Part shown: positions 1 through 7,948 of the stretch, one piece after another
How positions within the stretch are numbered: the stretch's first letter is position 1
How the letters are laid out: each line of letters starts with the position of its first letter
Source of the DNA: Streptomyces monashensis
GTDB lineage: Bacteria; Actinomycetota; Actinomycetes; Streptomycetales; Streptomycetaceae
NCBI RefSeq assembly: GCF_001866665.1
Contig: NZ_MLYO01000033.1
Span: 1-64,000 of the forward strand
Length of the DNA: 64,000 bases
Direction: 5' to 3'
Translations under genes and position numbers: made by a program
Notes under the pieces: generated by a model
The model's input: only the letters and a program-made list of their open reading frames with translations
Database searches by the model: none
Told to the model about the DNA's origin: nothing

Positions 1-1429
1 ACGCGATCAACGCCGCACCGTGCTCCCGCGCCAGCCGGGTGACCCGGGCGAAACGCGAATCGGGACCGTCACCGTCCTCGTAGTTCACCGAGTTGATCAC
101 CGCGCGGCCGCCCAGCTTCTCCAGACCCGCCCGGATCACGTCGACCTCGGTGGAGTCCAGCACGACCGGCAGCGTCGAAGCCGTCGCGAACCGCCCGGCC
201 AGCTCCTCCATGTCGGCCACACCGTCCCGGCCGACATAGTCCACACACAGATCCAGCAGATGCGCACCCTCACGGATCTGCTCCCGCGCCAGCTCCACAC
301 AGTCGTCCCAGCGGCCCTCCAGCATCGCCTCCCGGAACTTCTTCGACCCGTTCGCGTTCGTCCGCTCACCGATCGCCAGGTACGACGTGTCCTGCCGGAA
401 CGGCACCGTCTGGTACAGGGACGCCGCGCCCGGCTCCGGGCGCGGATCACGCACGGGCGGCGTCACCCCGCGCACCCGCTCCACCACCTGCCGCAGATGC
501 TCCGGCGTCGTACCACAGCACCCGCCCACCAGCGACAGCCCGTACTCACGCACGAACGTCTCCTGCGCGTCCGCCAGCTCGGGCGCGGACAGCGGGTAGC
601 TGGCGCCGTCCTTGGTGAGGACCGGCAGGCCCGCGTTGGGCATGCAGGAGAGCGGGATGCGGGCGTTGCGGGCGAGGTAGCGCAGGTGCTCGCTCATCTC
701 GGCCGGGCCGGTGGCGCAGTTCAGGCCGATCATGTCGATGCCGAGCGGCTCCAGGGCGGTCAGGGCCGCGCCGATCTCGGAGCCGAGGAGCATGGTGCCG
801 GTGGTCTCGACCGTCACCGAGACGATCACCGGCAGGTCGAGCCCGAGGGCCTCCAGTCCGCGGCGGGCACCGAGGACGGCGGCCTTGGTCTGGAGCAGGT
901 CCTGGGTGGTCTCCACCAGCAGCGCGTCCGCGCCGCCCGCGACCAGGCCCTCGGCGTTGCGCTGGTAGGCGTCGCGCAGGGTCCGGTACGGGGCGTGGCC
1001 GAGGGTGGGCAGCTTGGTGCCGGGGCCCATGGAGCCGAGGACCCAGCGCTGCCGGCCGTCCTGCGCCTGGAACGCGTCGGCGACCTCGCGGGCCACGCGG
1101 GCGCCGGCCTCGGACAGCTCGTGGACGCGCTCGGAGATGTCGTACTCGCCGAGGGCGGAGTGGTTGGCGCCGAAGGTGTTGGTCTCGACGCAGTCCACGC
1201 CCACGGCGAAGTACGCCTCGTGGACGGAGCGGACGATGTCGGGGCGCGTGAGGTTGAGGATCTCGTTGCAGCCCTCGAGCTGCTGGAAGTCGTCCAGGGT
1301 CGGGTCCTGAGCCTGGAGCATCGTGCCCATGGCTCCGTCCGCGACCACCACACGCGTGGCGAGCGCCTCTCGGAGCGCGGACACCCGGGTCCGGCTGTCG
1401 GCATGGGGGGACGTTGGCGACGAGGCCAT
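1..1429 (-). CDS. metH: Cobalamin-dependent methionine synthase, N-terminal part (cut by window edge)
   Basis: Transfers a methyl group from methyltetrahydrofolate to homocysteine through cobalamin, making methionine in the cytosol. About 476 N-terminal codons are in the window and the rest lies beyond base 1. Residues 1-325 form the homocysteine-binding barrel: GAMGTMLQ near the N-terminus, and the zinc ligands in GLNCATGP (about residue 237) and GGCCGTTP (about 303). The pterin-binding domain starts at IGERTNANGSKKF (about 350) and reaches the edge. The start is the ATG at 1429 (MASSPTSPHADSRT). The two-domain order fits MetH rather than the cobalamin-independent MetE. Its leader contains a strong hairpin (1469-1492) but no cobalamin riboswitch that I can recognise. 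Confidence 0.93.
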   Translation of the reverse strand, partial: MASSPTSPHADSRTRVSALREALATRVVVADGAMGTMLQAQDPTLDDFQQLEGCNEILNLTRPDIVRSVHEAYFAVGVDCVETNTFGANHSALGEYDISERVHELSEAGARVAREVADAFQAQDGRQRWVLGSMGPGTKLPTLGHAPYRTLRDAYQRNAEGLVAGGADALLVETTQDLLQTKAAVLGARRGLEALGLDLPVIVSVTVETTGTMLLGSEIGAALTALEPLGIDMIGLNCATGPAEMSEHLRYLARNARIPLSCMPNAGLPVLTKDGASYPLSAPELADAQETFVREYGLSLVGGCCGTTPEHLRQVVERVRGVTPPVRDPRPEPGAASLYQTVPFRQDTSYLAIGERTNANGSKKFREAMLEGRWDDCVELAREQIREGAHLLDLCVDYVGRDGVADMEELAGRFATASTLPVVLDSTEVDVIRAGLEKLGGRAVINSVNYEDGDGPDSRFARVTRLAREHGAALIA

Positions 1430-1468
1430 GAAGGGGCTCCCTAGGTGCGACGGCTGTCGGCTATGCGG

Positions 1469-1492
1469 CTTCCCCGGTTCGGGCCGGGGAAG
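1469..1492 (-). promoter_or_regulatory. Hairpin in metH leader (possible attenuator)
   Basis: Arms CTTCCCCGG (1469-1477) and CCGGGGAAG (1484-1492) pair perfectly around a 6-base loop, about 40 bases upstream of the metH start codon. No U-run follows on the metH strand. It may influence leader structure or simply be a stable hairpin. A regulatory role is inference only. Confidence 0.3.
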
Positions 1493-1640
1493 AGCACGGC
1501 GTCAGAGTAACCGGGAGTGGGCTTGGATGGGCAGCGGCGTCCACGAGGCGGACCGGGTGGCCCCCGCGTCACGCTCCGGCCACGTGTGATGTAACAGGTG
1601 TCGACCGACCATTGGCGGGAGGTCGACATGGACCGGTAGT

Positions 1641-1657
1641 GTTCGGCATTGCCGAAC
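1641..1657. promoter_or_regulatory. GylR operator upstream of gylR
   Basis: GTTCGGCATTGCCGAAC is a perfect palindrome with 8-base arms and one central base. A 15/17 match lies upstream of glpF at 2760-2776. IclR-family repressors bind palindromes of this size, and the paired placement before gylR and before the glycerol operon supports autoregulation plus operon control by GylR. Confidence 0.7.
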
Positions 1658-1772
1658 GCTGGGTAGCACACCATGCGACGATGCTCGGTGCACGACGGGT
1701 GACGACAGTCGACGCCGGCACGACGCGCGCCCCGCGTCGTCGGCGGTCGAAGGGGACGGAGGCAGGACGGCG

Positions 1773-2537
1773 ATGGCACGGAACATCCAGTCGCTCGAAC
1801 GGGCGGCCGCGATGCTGCGGCTGCTCGCGGGCGGCGAGCGGAGACTGGGCCTGTCGGACATCGCCTCGTCACTGGGCCTCGCCAAGGGAACCGCCCACGG
1901 CATCCTGCGCACCCTCCAGCAGGAGGGGTTCGTGGAGCAGGACGACACCTCTGGGCGCTATCAGCTGGGCGCGGAACTGCTGCGCCTGGGCACCACCTAT
2001 CTGGATGTGCACGAGCTGCGCGCCCGGGCCCTGGTGTGGACCGACGACCTGGCCCGCTCCAGCGGGGAGAGCGTGCACCTGGGGGTCCTGCACCAGCAGG
2101 GCGTACTGATCGTGCACCACGTCTTCCGGCCGGACGACAGCCGGCAGGTGCTGGAGATCGGCGTCATGCAGCCGCTGCACTCGACCGCGCTGGGCAAGGT
2201 GCTCTCGGCGTACGACCCGGTGGCGCACAGCGAGGCGCTGGAGACCGAGCGGAAGGCCTTCACGGACCGCACGGTGTGCGAGTGGGACGCCTTCGAGCAC
2301 CTCCTCGACATCACGCGTGCGCGTGGGTACGCGGCCGACGTGGAAGAGACCTGGGAGGGCGTGGCGTCCATCGCCGCGCCCATCCACGACCGGCGCCGGA
2401 TGCCCGTGGGCGCGGTCGGCATCACCGGCGCCGTGGAGCGGCTGTGCCGGGACGGCGAGCTGCGGCCCGAGCTGATCGCGGCGGTGCGCGACTGCGCCCG
2501 CGCGGTCTCCAGGGACCTGGGCGCGGGCCGGTTCTGA
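1773..2537 (+). CDS. gylR: Glycerol operon regulator, IclR family
   Basis: An IclR-type transcription factor of 254 aa, a normal family length. The N-terminal winged helix (about residues 10-65) includes LSDIASSLGLAKGTAHGILR. The C-terminal effector domain (about 80-250) carries the family's conserved GVLHQQGVLIVHHV and MQPLHSTALGKVLSAY stretches. It stands directly upstream of glpF-glpK-glpD on the same strand, as gylR does in S. coelicolor, where the protein represses the glycerol operon and itself. Matching palindromes before gylR and before glpF support the same role here. The ATG at 1773 has purine-rich GGAGGCAGGA upstream. Confidence 0.92.
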   Translation: MARNIQSLERAAAMLRLLAGGERRLGLSDIASSLGLAKGTAHGILRTLQQEGFVEQDDTSGRYQLGAELLRLGTTYLDVHELRARALVWTDDLARSSGESVHLGVLHQQGVLIVHHVFRPDDSRQVLEIGVMQPLHSTALGKVLSAYDPVAHSEALETERKAFTDRTVCEWDAFEHLLDITRARGYAADVEETWEGVASIAAPIHDRRRMPVGAVGITGAVERLCRDGELRPELIAAVRDCARAVSRDLGAGRF

Positions 2538-2699
2538 CCACCCCTCCCCCCTCACCGGGGGCGACCGGGACGCCGGGCGGCGTTCCGGTTCTCGCCCTAC
2601 CCTGAAGTGGACATATCGGGCTAGATCTTTTGAGATCCCACGTCAGTGCCTACGTCAGGTCCGCGATGAGCGATAACCCGAAGCGATCAATAACGATCC

Positions 2700-2713
2700 T
2701 GTTTTCGATAACA
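2700..2713. promoter_or_regulatory. Second IclR-like inverted repeat before glpF
   Basis: TGTTTTCGATAACA is an inverted repeat with arms TGTT and AACA around a central TCGA. It lies 47 bases upstream of the clearer GylR palindrome. It may be an auxiliary GylR site or a site for another regulator. The assignment is weak. Confidence 0.35.
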
Positions 2714-2759
2714 GAACCCTTGACGCATGCGTGACGCCGAAGCAAGACTCCCGTCCATC

Positions 2760-2776
2760 GGTCGGCATTGTCGAAC
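2760..2776. promoter_or_regulatory. GylR operator upstream of glpF
   Basis: GGTCGGCATTGTCGAAC matches the perfect gylR palindrome at 15 of 17 positions, with differences at positions 2 and 12. It lies 20 bases upstream of a TAGAGT -10-like hexamer. This fits repressor control of the glycerol operon. Confidence 0.65.
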
Positions 2777-2905
2777 ACCTACCGGCAATACGCGCTAGAG
2801 TGTGACAACGCCAAGGGCCGGCATCGCTCTCACCCCCGAGGGCAGCTCGAACTCCCGGAGGGACCCGGGGTTCGGTCCCCTGGACGAAGGACAAAGGAGT
2901 CGCGG

Positions 2906-3700
2906 GTGTCCAGCTCCGACATCTTCATCGGCGAGACCATCGGTACCGCCATACTCATCCTGCTCGGCGGCGGCGTCTGCGCGGCCGTCACGCTGAAGGC
3001 CTCCAAGGCCCGTAACGCCGGTTGGCTCGCCATCGCCTTCGGGTGGGGCTTCGCCGTCCTGACGGCCGTGTACATCTCCGGACCCCTCTCCGGTGCACAC
3101 CTCAACCCGGCCGTGACCATCGCCCTCGCGATCAAGAACAGCGACTGGACCAACGTCCCGGTCTACCTCGCCGGGCAGCTGCTCGGCGCGATGATCGGTG
3201 CCGCCCTGGTGTGGGTCGCCTACTACGGCCAGTTCCACGCGCACCTGACCGACAAGGAGATCGTCGGCGGTCCGGGCGCACAGGCCACGGACGCCAAGGC
3301 GGTCGAGGCGCAGGAGACGGGTGCCGGCCCGGTCCTCGGCATCTTCTCCACCGGTCCGGAGATCCGGAACGTGGCGCAGAACCTCGCCACGGAGATCATC
3401 GGCACCGTCGTGCTCATCCTCGCGGTCCTCACCCAGGGCCTGAACGACAAGGGCAACGGCCTCGGCGTCCTCGGCGGCCTCGTCACCGCGCTCGTGGTGG
3501 TGTCGATCGGTCTGTCCCTGGGCGGCCCGACGGGCTACGCCATCAACCCGGCCCGTGACCTCGGCCCGCGCATCGTGCACGCTCTGCTGCCGCTGCCCAA
3601 CAAGGGTGGTTCCGACTGGAGCTACGCCTGGATCCCGGTGGTCGGTCCGCTGATCGGCGCCGCCATCGGTGCCGGAATCTACAACGTCGCCTTCGCTTAA
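2906..3700 (+). CDS. glpF: Glycerol facilitator (aquaglyceroporin)
   Basis: A membrane channel of the MIP family that lets glycerol diffuse in. The two signature half-helix loops are visible: HLNPAVT and INPARDLGPR. Asp after NPAR is typical of glycerol-conducting members rather than strict aquaporins. Six hydrophobic segments span the 264 aa, with a charged loop (about residues 118-150) between halves. I chose the GTG at 2906 because AAAGGAG lies just upstream; a longer frame would read through the operator. It is the first gene of glpF-glpK-glpD, so import is coupled to phosphorylation. Confidence 0.92.
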   Translation: MSSSDIFIGETIGTAILILLGGGVCAAVTLKASKARNAGWLAIAFGWGFAVLTAVYISGPLSGAHLNPAVTIALAIKNSDWTNVPVYLAGQLLGAMIGAALVWVAYYGQFHAHLTDKEIVGGPGAQATDAKAVEAQETGAGPVLGIFSTGPEIRNVAQNLATEIIGTVVLILAVLTQGLNDKGNGLGVLGGLVTALVVVSIGLSLGGPTGYAINPARDLGPRIVHALLPLPNKGGSDWSYAWIPVVGPLIGAAIGAGIYNVAFA

Positions 3701-3769
3701 GAAGCCCGCCGTCTTCCGGCACGCGCCCCACGGACAGCCCCCTCACCACGGATCTTTCAGGAGCACACA

Positions 3770-5308
3770 GTGACCGACGCCCACACCGCAGGCCCCTTCA
3801 TCGCCGCGATCGACCAGGGCACCACCTCCAGCCGCTGCATCGTCTTCGACCGGGACGGCCGTATCGTCTCCGTCGACCAGAAGGAGCACGAGCAGATCTT
3901 CCCGAAGCCGGGCTGGGTCGAGCACAACGCCAACGAGATCTGGACCAACGTCCAGGAAGTCGTCGCCGGTGCCATCGCCAAGGCCGGCATCACCCGGGAC
4001 GACATCAAGGCCATCGGCATCACCAACCAGCGCGAGACCACCGTGCTGTGGGACAAGAACACCGGTGAGCCCGTCTACAACGCCATCGTCTGGCAGGACA
4101 CCCGCACCGACGCCCTGTGCCGGGAGCTGGGCCGCAACGTCGGCCAGGACCGCTTCCGCCGCGAGACCGGCCTGCCGCTGGCCTCCTACTTCGCCGGGCC
4201 CAAGGCCCGCTGGCTGCTCGACAACGTCGAGGGCCTCAAGGAGCGCGCCGAGGCCGGCGACATCCTCTTCGGCACCATGGACACCTGGGTCATCTGGAAC
4301 CTGACCGGCGGTGTCGACGGCGGCAAGCACGTCACCGACGTGACCAACGCCTCCCGCACCCTCCTCATGAACCTGCACACGATGGAGTGGGACGACAAGA
4401 TCGCCGAGTCCATCGGCGTGCCGCTGCAGATCCTGCCCGAGATCCGCTCCTCCGCCGAGGTATACGGCGAGGTCACCGGCGGCAGGCTCGGCGACCTGCT
4501 CGGCGGCATCCCGGTCGCCTCCGCGCTCGGCGACCAGCAGGCGGCCCTGTTCGGCCAGACCTGCTTCGCCGAGGGCGAGACCAAGTCGACCTACGGCACC
4601 GGCACCTTCATGGTGATGAACACCGGTGACAAGATCATCAACTCCTACGCCGGCCTGCTGACCACCGTCGGCTACAAGATCGGCGACCAGCCGACGGTCT
4701 ACGCCCTGGAGGGCTCGATCGCCGTCACCGGCTCGCTGGTGCAGTGGATGCGCGACCAGATGGGCCTCGTCTCCACCGCCGCCGAGATCGAGACGCTCGC
4801 GCTCTCGGTCGAGGACAACGGCGGTGCCTACTTCGTGCCGGCCTTCTCGGGCCTGTTCGCCCCGCACTGGCGTTCCGACGCCCGCGGTGTGATCGCCGGT
4901 CTGACCCGGTACGTCACCAAGGCGCACCTCGCGCGCGCCGTCCTGGAGGCCACCGCCTGGCAGACCCGGGAGATCGCCGACGCCATGGTCAAGGACTCCG
5001 GCGACGAGCTGGTGGCCCTCAAGGTCGACGGTGGCATGACCGCCAACAACCTGCTGATGCAGACGCTCTCCGACGTCCTGGACGCGCCCGTGGTGCGCCC
5101 GATGGTCGCGGAGACCACCTGCCTCGGCGCCGCCTACGCCGCCGGCCTGGCCGTCGGCTTCTGGTCCAGCACCGACGAACTGCGCGCCAACTGGCGCCGG
5201 GCCGCCGAATGGACCCCCCGCATGGACGCGGAGACCCGCGACCGTGAGTACAAGAACTGGCTCAAGGCCGTCGACCGGACCATGGGCTGGATCGAGGACG
5301 AGAGCTGA
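3770..5308 (+). CDS. glpK: Glycerol kinase
   Basis: Phosphorylates glycerol to glycerol-3-phosphate with ATP, trapping it in the cell. The 512 aa match the usual length of FGGY-family glycerol kinases. Visible motifs are the N-terminal phosphate-binding DQGTTSSR (about residues 15-22), the substrate region NQRETTVLW, WQDTRT, GDQQAALFGQ and the C-terminal DGGMTANN. The GTG start at 3770 follows CAGGAG by a normal distance. It lies 69 bases after glpF and 42 bases before glpD in one operon. It corresponds to gylA of the S. coelicolor gyl operon. Confidence 0.95.
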   Translation: MTDAHTAGPFIAAIDQGTTSSRCIVFDRDGRIVSVDQKEHEQIFPKPGWVEHNANEIWTNVQEVVAGAIAKAGITRDDIKAIGITNQRETTVLWDKNTGEPVYNAIVWQDTRTDALCRELGRNVGQDRFRRETGLPLASYFAGPKARWLLDNVEGLKERAEAGDILFGTMDTWVIWNLTGGVDGGKHVTDVTNASRTLLMNLHTMEWDDKIAESIGVPLQILPEIRSSAEVYGEVTGGRLGDLLGGIPVASALGDQQAALFGQTCFAEGETKSTYGTGTFMVMNTGDKIINSYAGLLTTVGYKIGDQPTVYALEGSIAVTGSLVQWMRDQMGLVSTAAEIETLALSVEDNGGAYFVPAFSGLFAPHWRSDARGVIAGLTRYVTKAHLARAVLEATAWQTREIADAMVKDSGDELVALKVDGGMTANNLLMQTLSDVLDAPVVRPMVAETTCLGAAYAAGLAVGFWSSTDELRANWRRAAEWTPRMDAETRDREYKNWLKAVDRTMGWIEDES

Positions 5309-5350
5309 GCTGCCCCACAGTTCGGCTCTGACGAGGAGTAAGTACCCGAC

Positions 5351-6964
5351 ATGACCAGTCAGTCCACCCTGTCCGTGCCTGCCCTGGGGACGCACCCGGC
5401 CTCCGGCTCCAACCCGAGCCGCGCCGAGACCAGGGAGCAGCTCTCCAAGGCGTCGTACGACCTTCTTGTGATCGGCGGCGGCATCCTGGGCATCTCCACC
5501 GCCTGGCACGCCGCGCAGTCCGGACTCAGGGTGGCGCTGGTCGACTCCGGCGACTTCGCCGGTGCCACCTCCTCCGCCTCCTCCAAGCTGCTCCACGGCG
5601 GTCTGCGCTACCTGCAGACCGGTGCGGTGAAGCTGGTGGCGGAGAACCACTTCGAGCGCCGTGCGGTCTCCCGCCAGGTGGCCCCCCACCTGGCGAACCC
5701 GCTCACCTTCTACCTCCCCGTGTACAAGGGCGGGCCGCACGGCGCGGCGAAGCTCGGCGCGGGCGTCTTCGCCTACTCCGCGCTCTCCGCGTTCGGTGAC
5801 GGCGTCGGCCACCTGCTCTCCCCCGCCAAGGCGGCGCAGGACGTGCCGGAGCTGCGCACCGAGAACCTCAAAGCCGTGGCCGTCTACGGCGACGACCAGA
5901 TGAACGACGCGCGCATGGCGCTGATGACGGTCCGCGCGGCCGTCGAGGCGGGCGCGGCCGTCCTCAACCACGCCGAGGTCACCGGCCTGCGCTTCACCCA
6001 GGGCCGGGTCACCGGCGCCGAGCTCAAGGACCGTGTCTCCGGCGAGGAGTTCGGCGTGAGCGCCCGCCTGGTGCTGAACGCGACCGGTCCCTGGGTCGAC
6101 CACCTGCGGAAGATGGAGGACCCGAACGCGGCCCCGTCCATCCGCCTGTCGAAGGGCGCGCACCTGGTCCTCAAGCGCACCTCCCCCTGGAAGGCCGCGC
6201 TCGCGACCCCCATCGACAAGTACCGCATCACCTTCGCCCTCCCCTGGGAGGACATGCTGCTGCTCGGCACGACCGACGAGGAGTTCGAGGGCGACCCGGC
6301 GGACGTCTCCGTCACCGAGAAGGACATAGCCCAGATCCTGGACGAGGCCGCGTTCTCCGTCCGGGACCAGCAGCTGCGGCGCGACCTCATCACCTACGCG
6401 TTCGCCGGTCTGCGCGTGCTGCCGGGCGGCCCCGGCGACACCGCCAAGGCCAAGCGCGAGACCGTGGTGACCGAGGGCAAGGGCGGCATGCTGTCCGTCG
6501 CGGGCGGCAAGTGGACCACCTTCCGCCACATCGGCCGTACGGTCATGCAGAAGCTGGAGGCGCTGCCCGGTCACCCGCTCGGCGACGACTTCGAGCCGAT
6601 CTCCTCGCTGCCGAAGAAGCTCCCGCTGCCGGGCGTCGCCAACCCGCGCGCCGTCGCGCACCGCCTGCTGGTCGACCACCCGGCGCCCGGCCCGCGCATG
6701 GCGGCCGACACGGCGAAGCACCTGGCCACCCACTACGGCTCCCTGGCCTTCGACATCGCCCGGCTGGCGAACGAGAACCCGGAGCTGGCCGAGCGCGTCC
6801 ACCCGGACGCCCCGGAGATCTGGGCGCAGGTCGTCTGGGCTCGCGACCACGAGTGGGCCGAGACGCCGGACGACGTGCTGCGCCGCCGTACGACGCTGAC
6901 GATCCGCGGTCTTGCCACGGACGAGGTCCGCGGCAAGGTCCAGGACCTGCTCGACAAGAAGTAA
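5351..6964 (+). CDS. glpD: Aerobic glycerol-3-phosphate dehydrogenase
   Basis: An FAD enzyme that oxidises glycerol-3-phosphate to dihydroxyacetone phosphate and passes electrons to the quinone pool. The FAD-binding Rossmann motif is VIGGGILGISTAWHAA (about residues 40-55), followed by SSKLLHGGLRYLQ, typical of GlpD. The C-terminal DUF-type domain begins near residue 410. At 537 aa the length is normal. It is the last gene of the glycerol operon, closed by a strong hairpin at 6977-7010. It corresponds to gylB. Confidence 0.94.
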   Translation: MTSQSTLSVPALGTHPASGSNPSRAETREQLSKASYDLLVIGGGILGISTAWHAAQSGLRVALVDSGDFAGATSSASSKLLHGGLRYLQTGAVKLVAENHFERRAVSRQVAPHLANPLTFYLPVYKGGPHGAAKLGAGVFAYSALSAFGDGVGHLLSPAKAAQDVPELRTENLKAVAVYGDDQMNDARMALMTVRAAVEAGAAVLNHAEVTGLRFTQGRVTGAELKDRVSGEEFGVSARLVLNATGPWVDHLRKMEDPNAAPSIRLSKGAHLVLKRTSPWKAALATPIDKYRITFALPWEDMLLLGTTDEEFEGDPADVSVTEKDIAQILDEAAFSVRDQQLRRDLITYAFAGLRVLPGGPGDTAKAKRETVVTEGKGGMLSVAGGKWTTFRHIGRTVMQKLEALPGHPLGDDFEPISSLPKKLPLPGVANPRAVAHRLLVDHPAPGPRMAADTAKHLATHYGSLAFDIARLANENPELAERVHPDAPEIWAQVVWARDHEWAETPDDVLRRRTTLTIRGLATDEVRGKVQDLLDKK

Positions 6965-6976
6965 CCGAGTGCGGCG

Positions 6977-7010
6977 AAGGGGCGGTCCCACCGCGGTGGG
7001 ACCGCCCCTT
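6977..7010 (+). terminator. Terminator of the glycerol operon
   Basis: A perfect 34-base palindrome (arms AAGGGGCGGTCCCAC and its complement) begins 12 bases after the glpD stop and ends in CTTTCCC. The long GC-rich stem with a short T-containing tail is typical of Streptomyces terminators. Confidence 0.85.
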
Positions 7011-7090
7011 TCCCATGGGCGCGGCGGGCGTGCCGTGCGCCTTCGCGCGCTTGCCCGAACGGTCCGGGGAAGGGCCCGCATAATGTGCTG

Positions 7091-7105
7091 AGACATCCGA
7101 TGTCT
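7091..7105. promoter_or_regulatory. FadR/GntR-type operator over the regulator's own start site
   Basis: AGACATCCGATGTCT is a perfect palindrome (6-base arms, 3-base centre) 40 bases upstream of the GntR-family gene. A TAATGT hexamer at 7081-7086 would place the transcription start inside it. FadR-subfamily proteins bind such GACATC-type palindromes, so autorepression is likely. Confidence 0.65.
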
Positions 7106-7145
7106 GGGCGCATGCGCGCATGGGGCGGGCGACAGGAGGCCGGTC

Positions 7146-7817
7146 ATGGCAGTCACCGACGAGGCGATCGAGAAGATCAAGGACATGATCGTCTCGGGTG
7201 CGCTGCGCCCCGGCGACCGGCTGCCCAAGGAGAGCGAACTGGCCGCCGAGCTCGGCCTGTCCCGCAACTCGCTGCGGGAGGCCGTACGGGCCCTGTCGCT
7301 GATCCGGATCCTGGACGTGCGCCAGGGCGACGGCACGTACGTCACGAGCCTGGACCCCCAACTCCTGCTGGAGGCCCTGAGCTTCGTCGTGGACTTCCAC
7401 CGCGACGACACCGTGCTGGAGTTCCTGGCGGTGCGCCGGATCCTGGAGCCGGCCGCGACGGCGATGGCGGCCTTCCGGATCAGCGACCAGCAACTGGACG
7501 CGCTGTCCGCCCAGTTGGCGGCGCTGGGCGCGCAGCCCTCGGTGGAGGAGCTGGTCGCCGCCGATCTGGAGTTCCATCGCGGCATCGTGCGCGGCGCGGG
7601 CAACTCGGTGCTCTGCTCGCTGCTGGACGGCCTGTCGGGGCCGACCACGCGGGCGCGGATCTGGCGGGGCCTGACCCAGGAGGACGCGGTCGGCCGCACC
7701 CTGCGCGAGCACCGGGCGATCCTGGCCGCGCTGCGCGACCGCGACGCGGAGGCGGCCCGCTCCTGGGCGACGGTGCACATCGCGAGCGTGGAGCAGTGGC
7801 TGCGGTCCACTCTGTGA
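7146..7817 (+). CDS. FadR-subfamily GntR transcriptional regulator
   Basis: A 223-aa repressor-type protein. The winged helix (residues 5-70) contains GDRLPKESELAAELGLSRNSLREAVRAL and the wing RQGDGTYVTS. The C-terminal FCD ligand domain (about 95-215) includes EFLAVRRILEP, DLEFHRGIVRGAGN and REHRAILAALRDRD, whose Asp/His residues usually bind a metal and a small acid. The ligand is unknown. The gene stands alone after the glycerol terminator, with its own palindromic operator (7091-7105). The start ATG at 7146 follows GGCGACAGGAGG. No adjacent catabolic operon reveals its target, so its other binding sites may be elsewhere. Confidence 0.87.
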   Translation: MAVTDEAIEKIKDMIVSGALRPGDRLPKESELAAELGLSRNSLREAVRALSLIRILDVRQGDGTYVTSLDPQLLLEALSFVVDFHRDDTVLEFLAVRRILEPAATAMAAFRISDQQLDALSAQLAALGAQPSVEELVAADLEFHRGIVRGAGNSVLCSLLDGLSGPTTRARIWRGLTQEDAVGRTLREHRAILAALRDRDAEAARSWATVHIASVEQWLRSTL

Positions 7818-7948
7818 GTCAGGGTGTTCCGCACTGGTGCACGGGGCAGTGATCCGTTCACTCCCCCGTGCAAGGGGGCTGCGGGAGCCCCCGCCGGACG
7901 CCGTAAGGTTGGTGAGTCAGGCGAGGGCACGTCGGAAGGAGGCACTGG

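Larger units (their letters stand above)
1430..1772. other. Divergent intergenic region between metH and gylR
   Basis: This 343-base spacer holds the promoters of two divergent genes. On the metH side is a 9-bp perfect hairpin (1469-1492). On the gylR side is a perfect 17-base palindrome (1641-1657), followed by a TAGCAC hexamer near 1663 that could serve as a -10. I looked for a B12-box (GCCACTG-type) and for SAM or SAH aptamer cores on both strands and recognised none. Short open frames here lack Streptomyces-like codon use. Confidence 0.6.
2538..2905 (+). promoter_or_regulatory. gylR-glpF intergenic control region
   Basis: This 368-base region holds the operon promoter. It contains an imperfect hairpin GATCTTTTGAGATC (2624-2637), an IclR-like inverted repeat (2700-2713), the second GylR palindrome (2760-2776) and a TAGAGT hexamer (2796-2801) that could be a -10 just downstream of the operator. 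An open frame in phase with glpF runs back to 2768, but it crosses these control elements and lacks a ribosome-binding site, so I treat the region as non-coding. Confidence 0.65.

Noticed and set aside
1430..1640. A cobalamin or SAM/SAH riboswitch in the metH leader
   Set aside because: No B12 box or recognisable SAM/SAH aptamer core was seen; only one simple hairpin is present.
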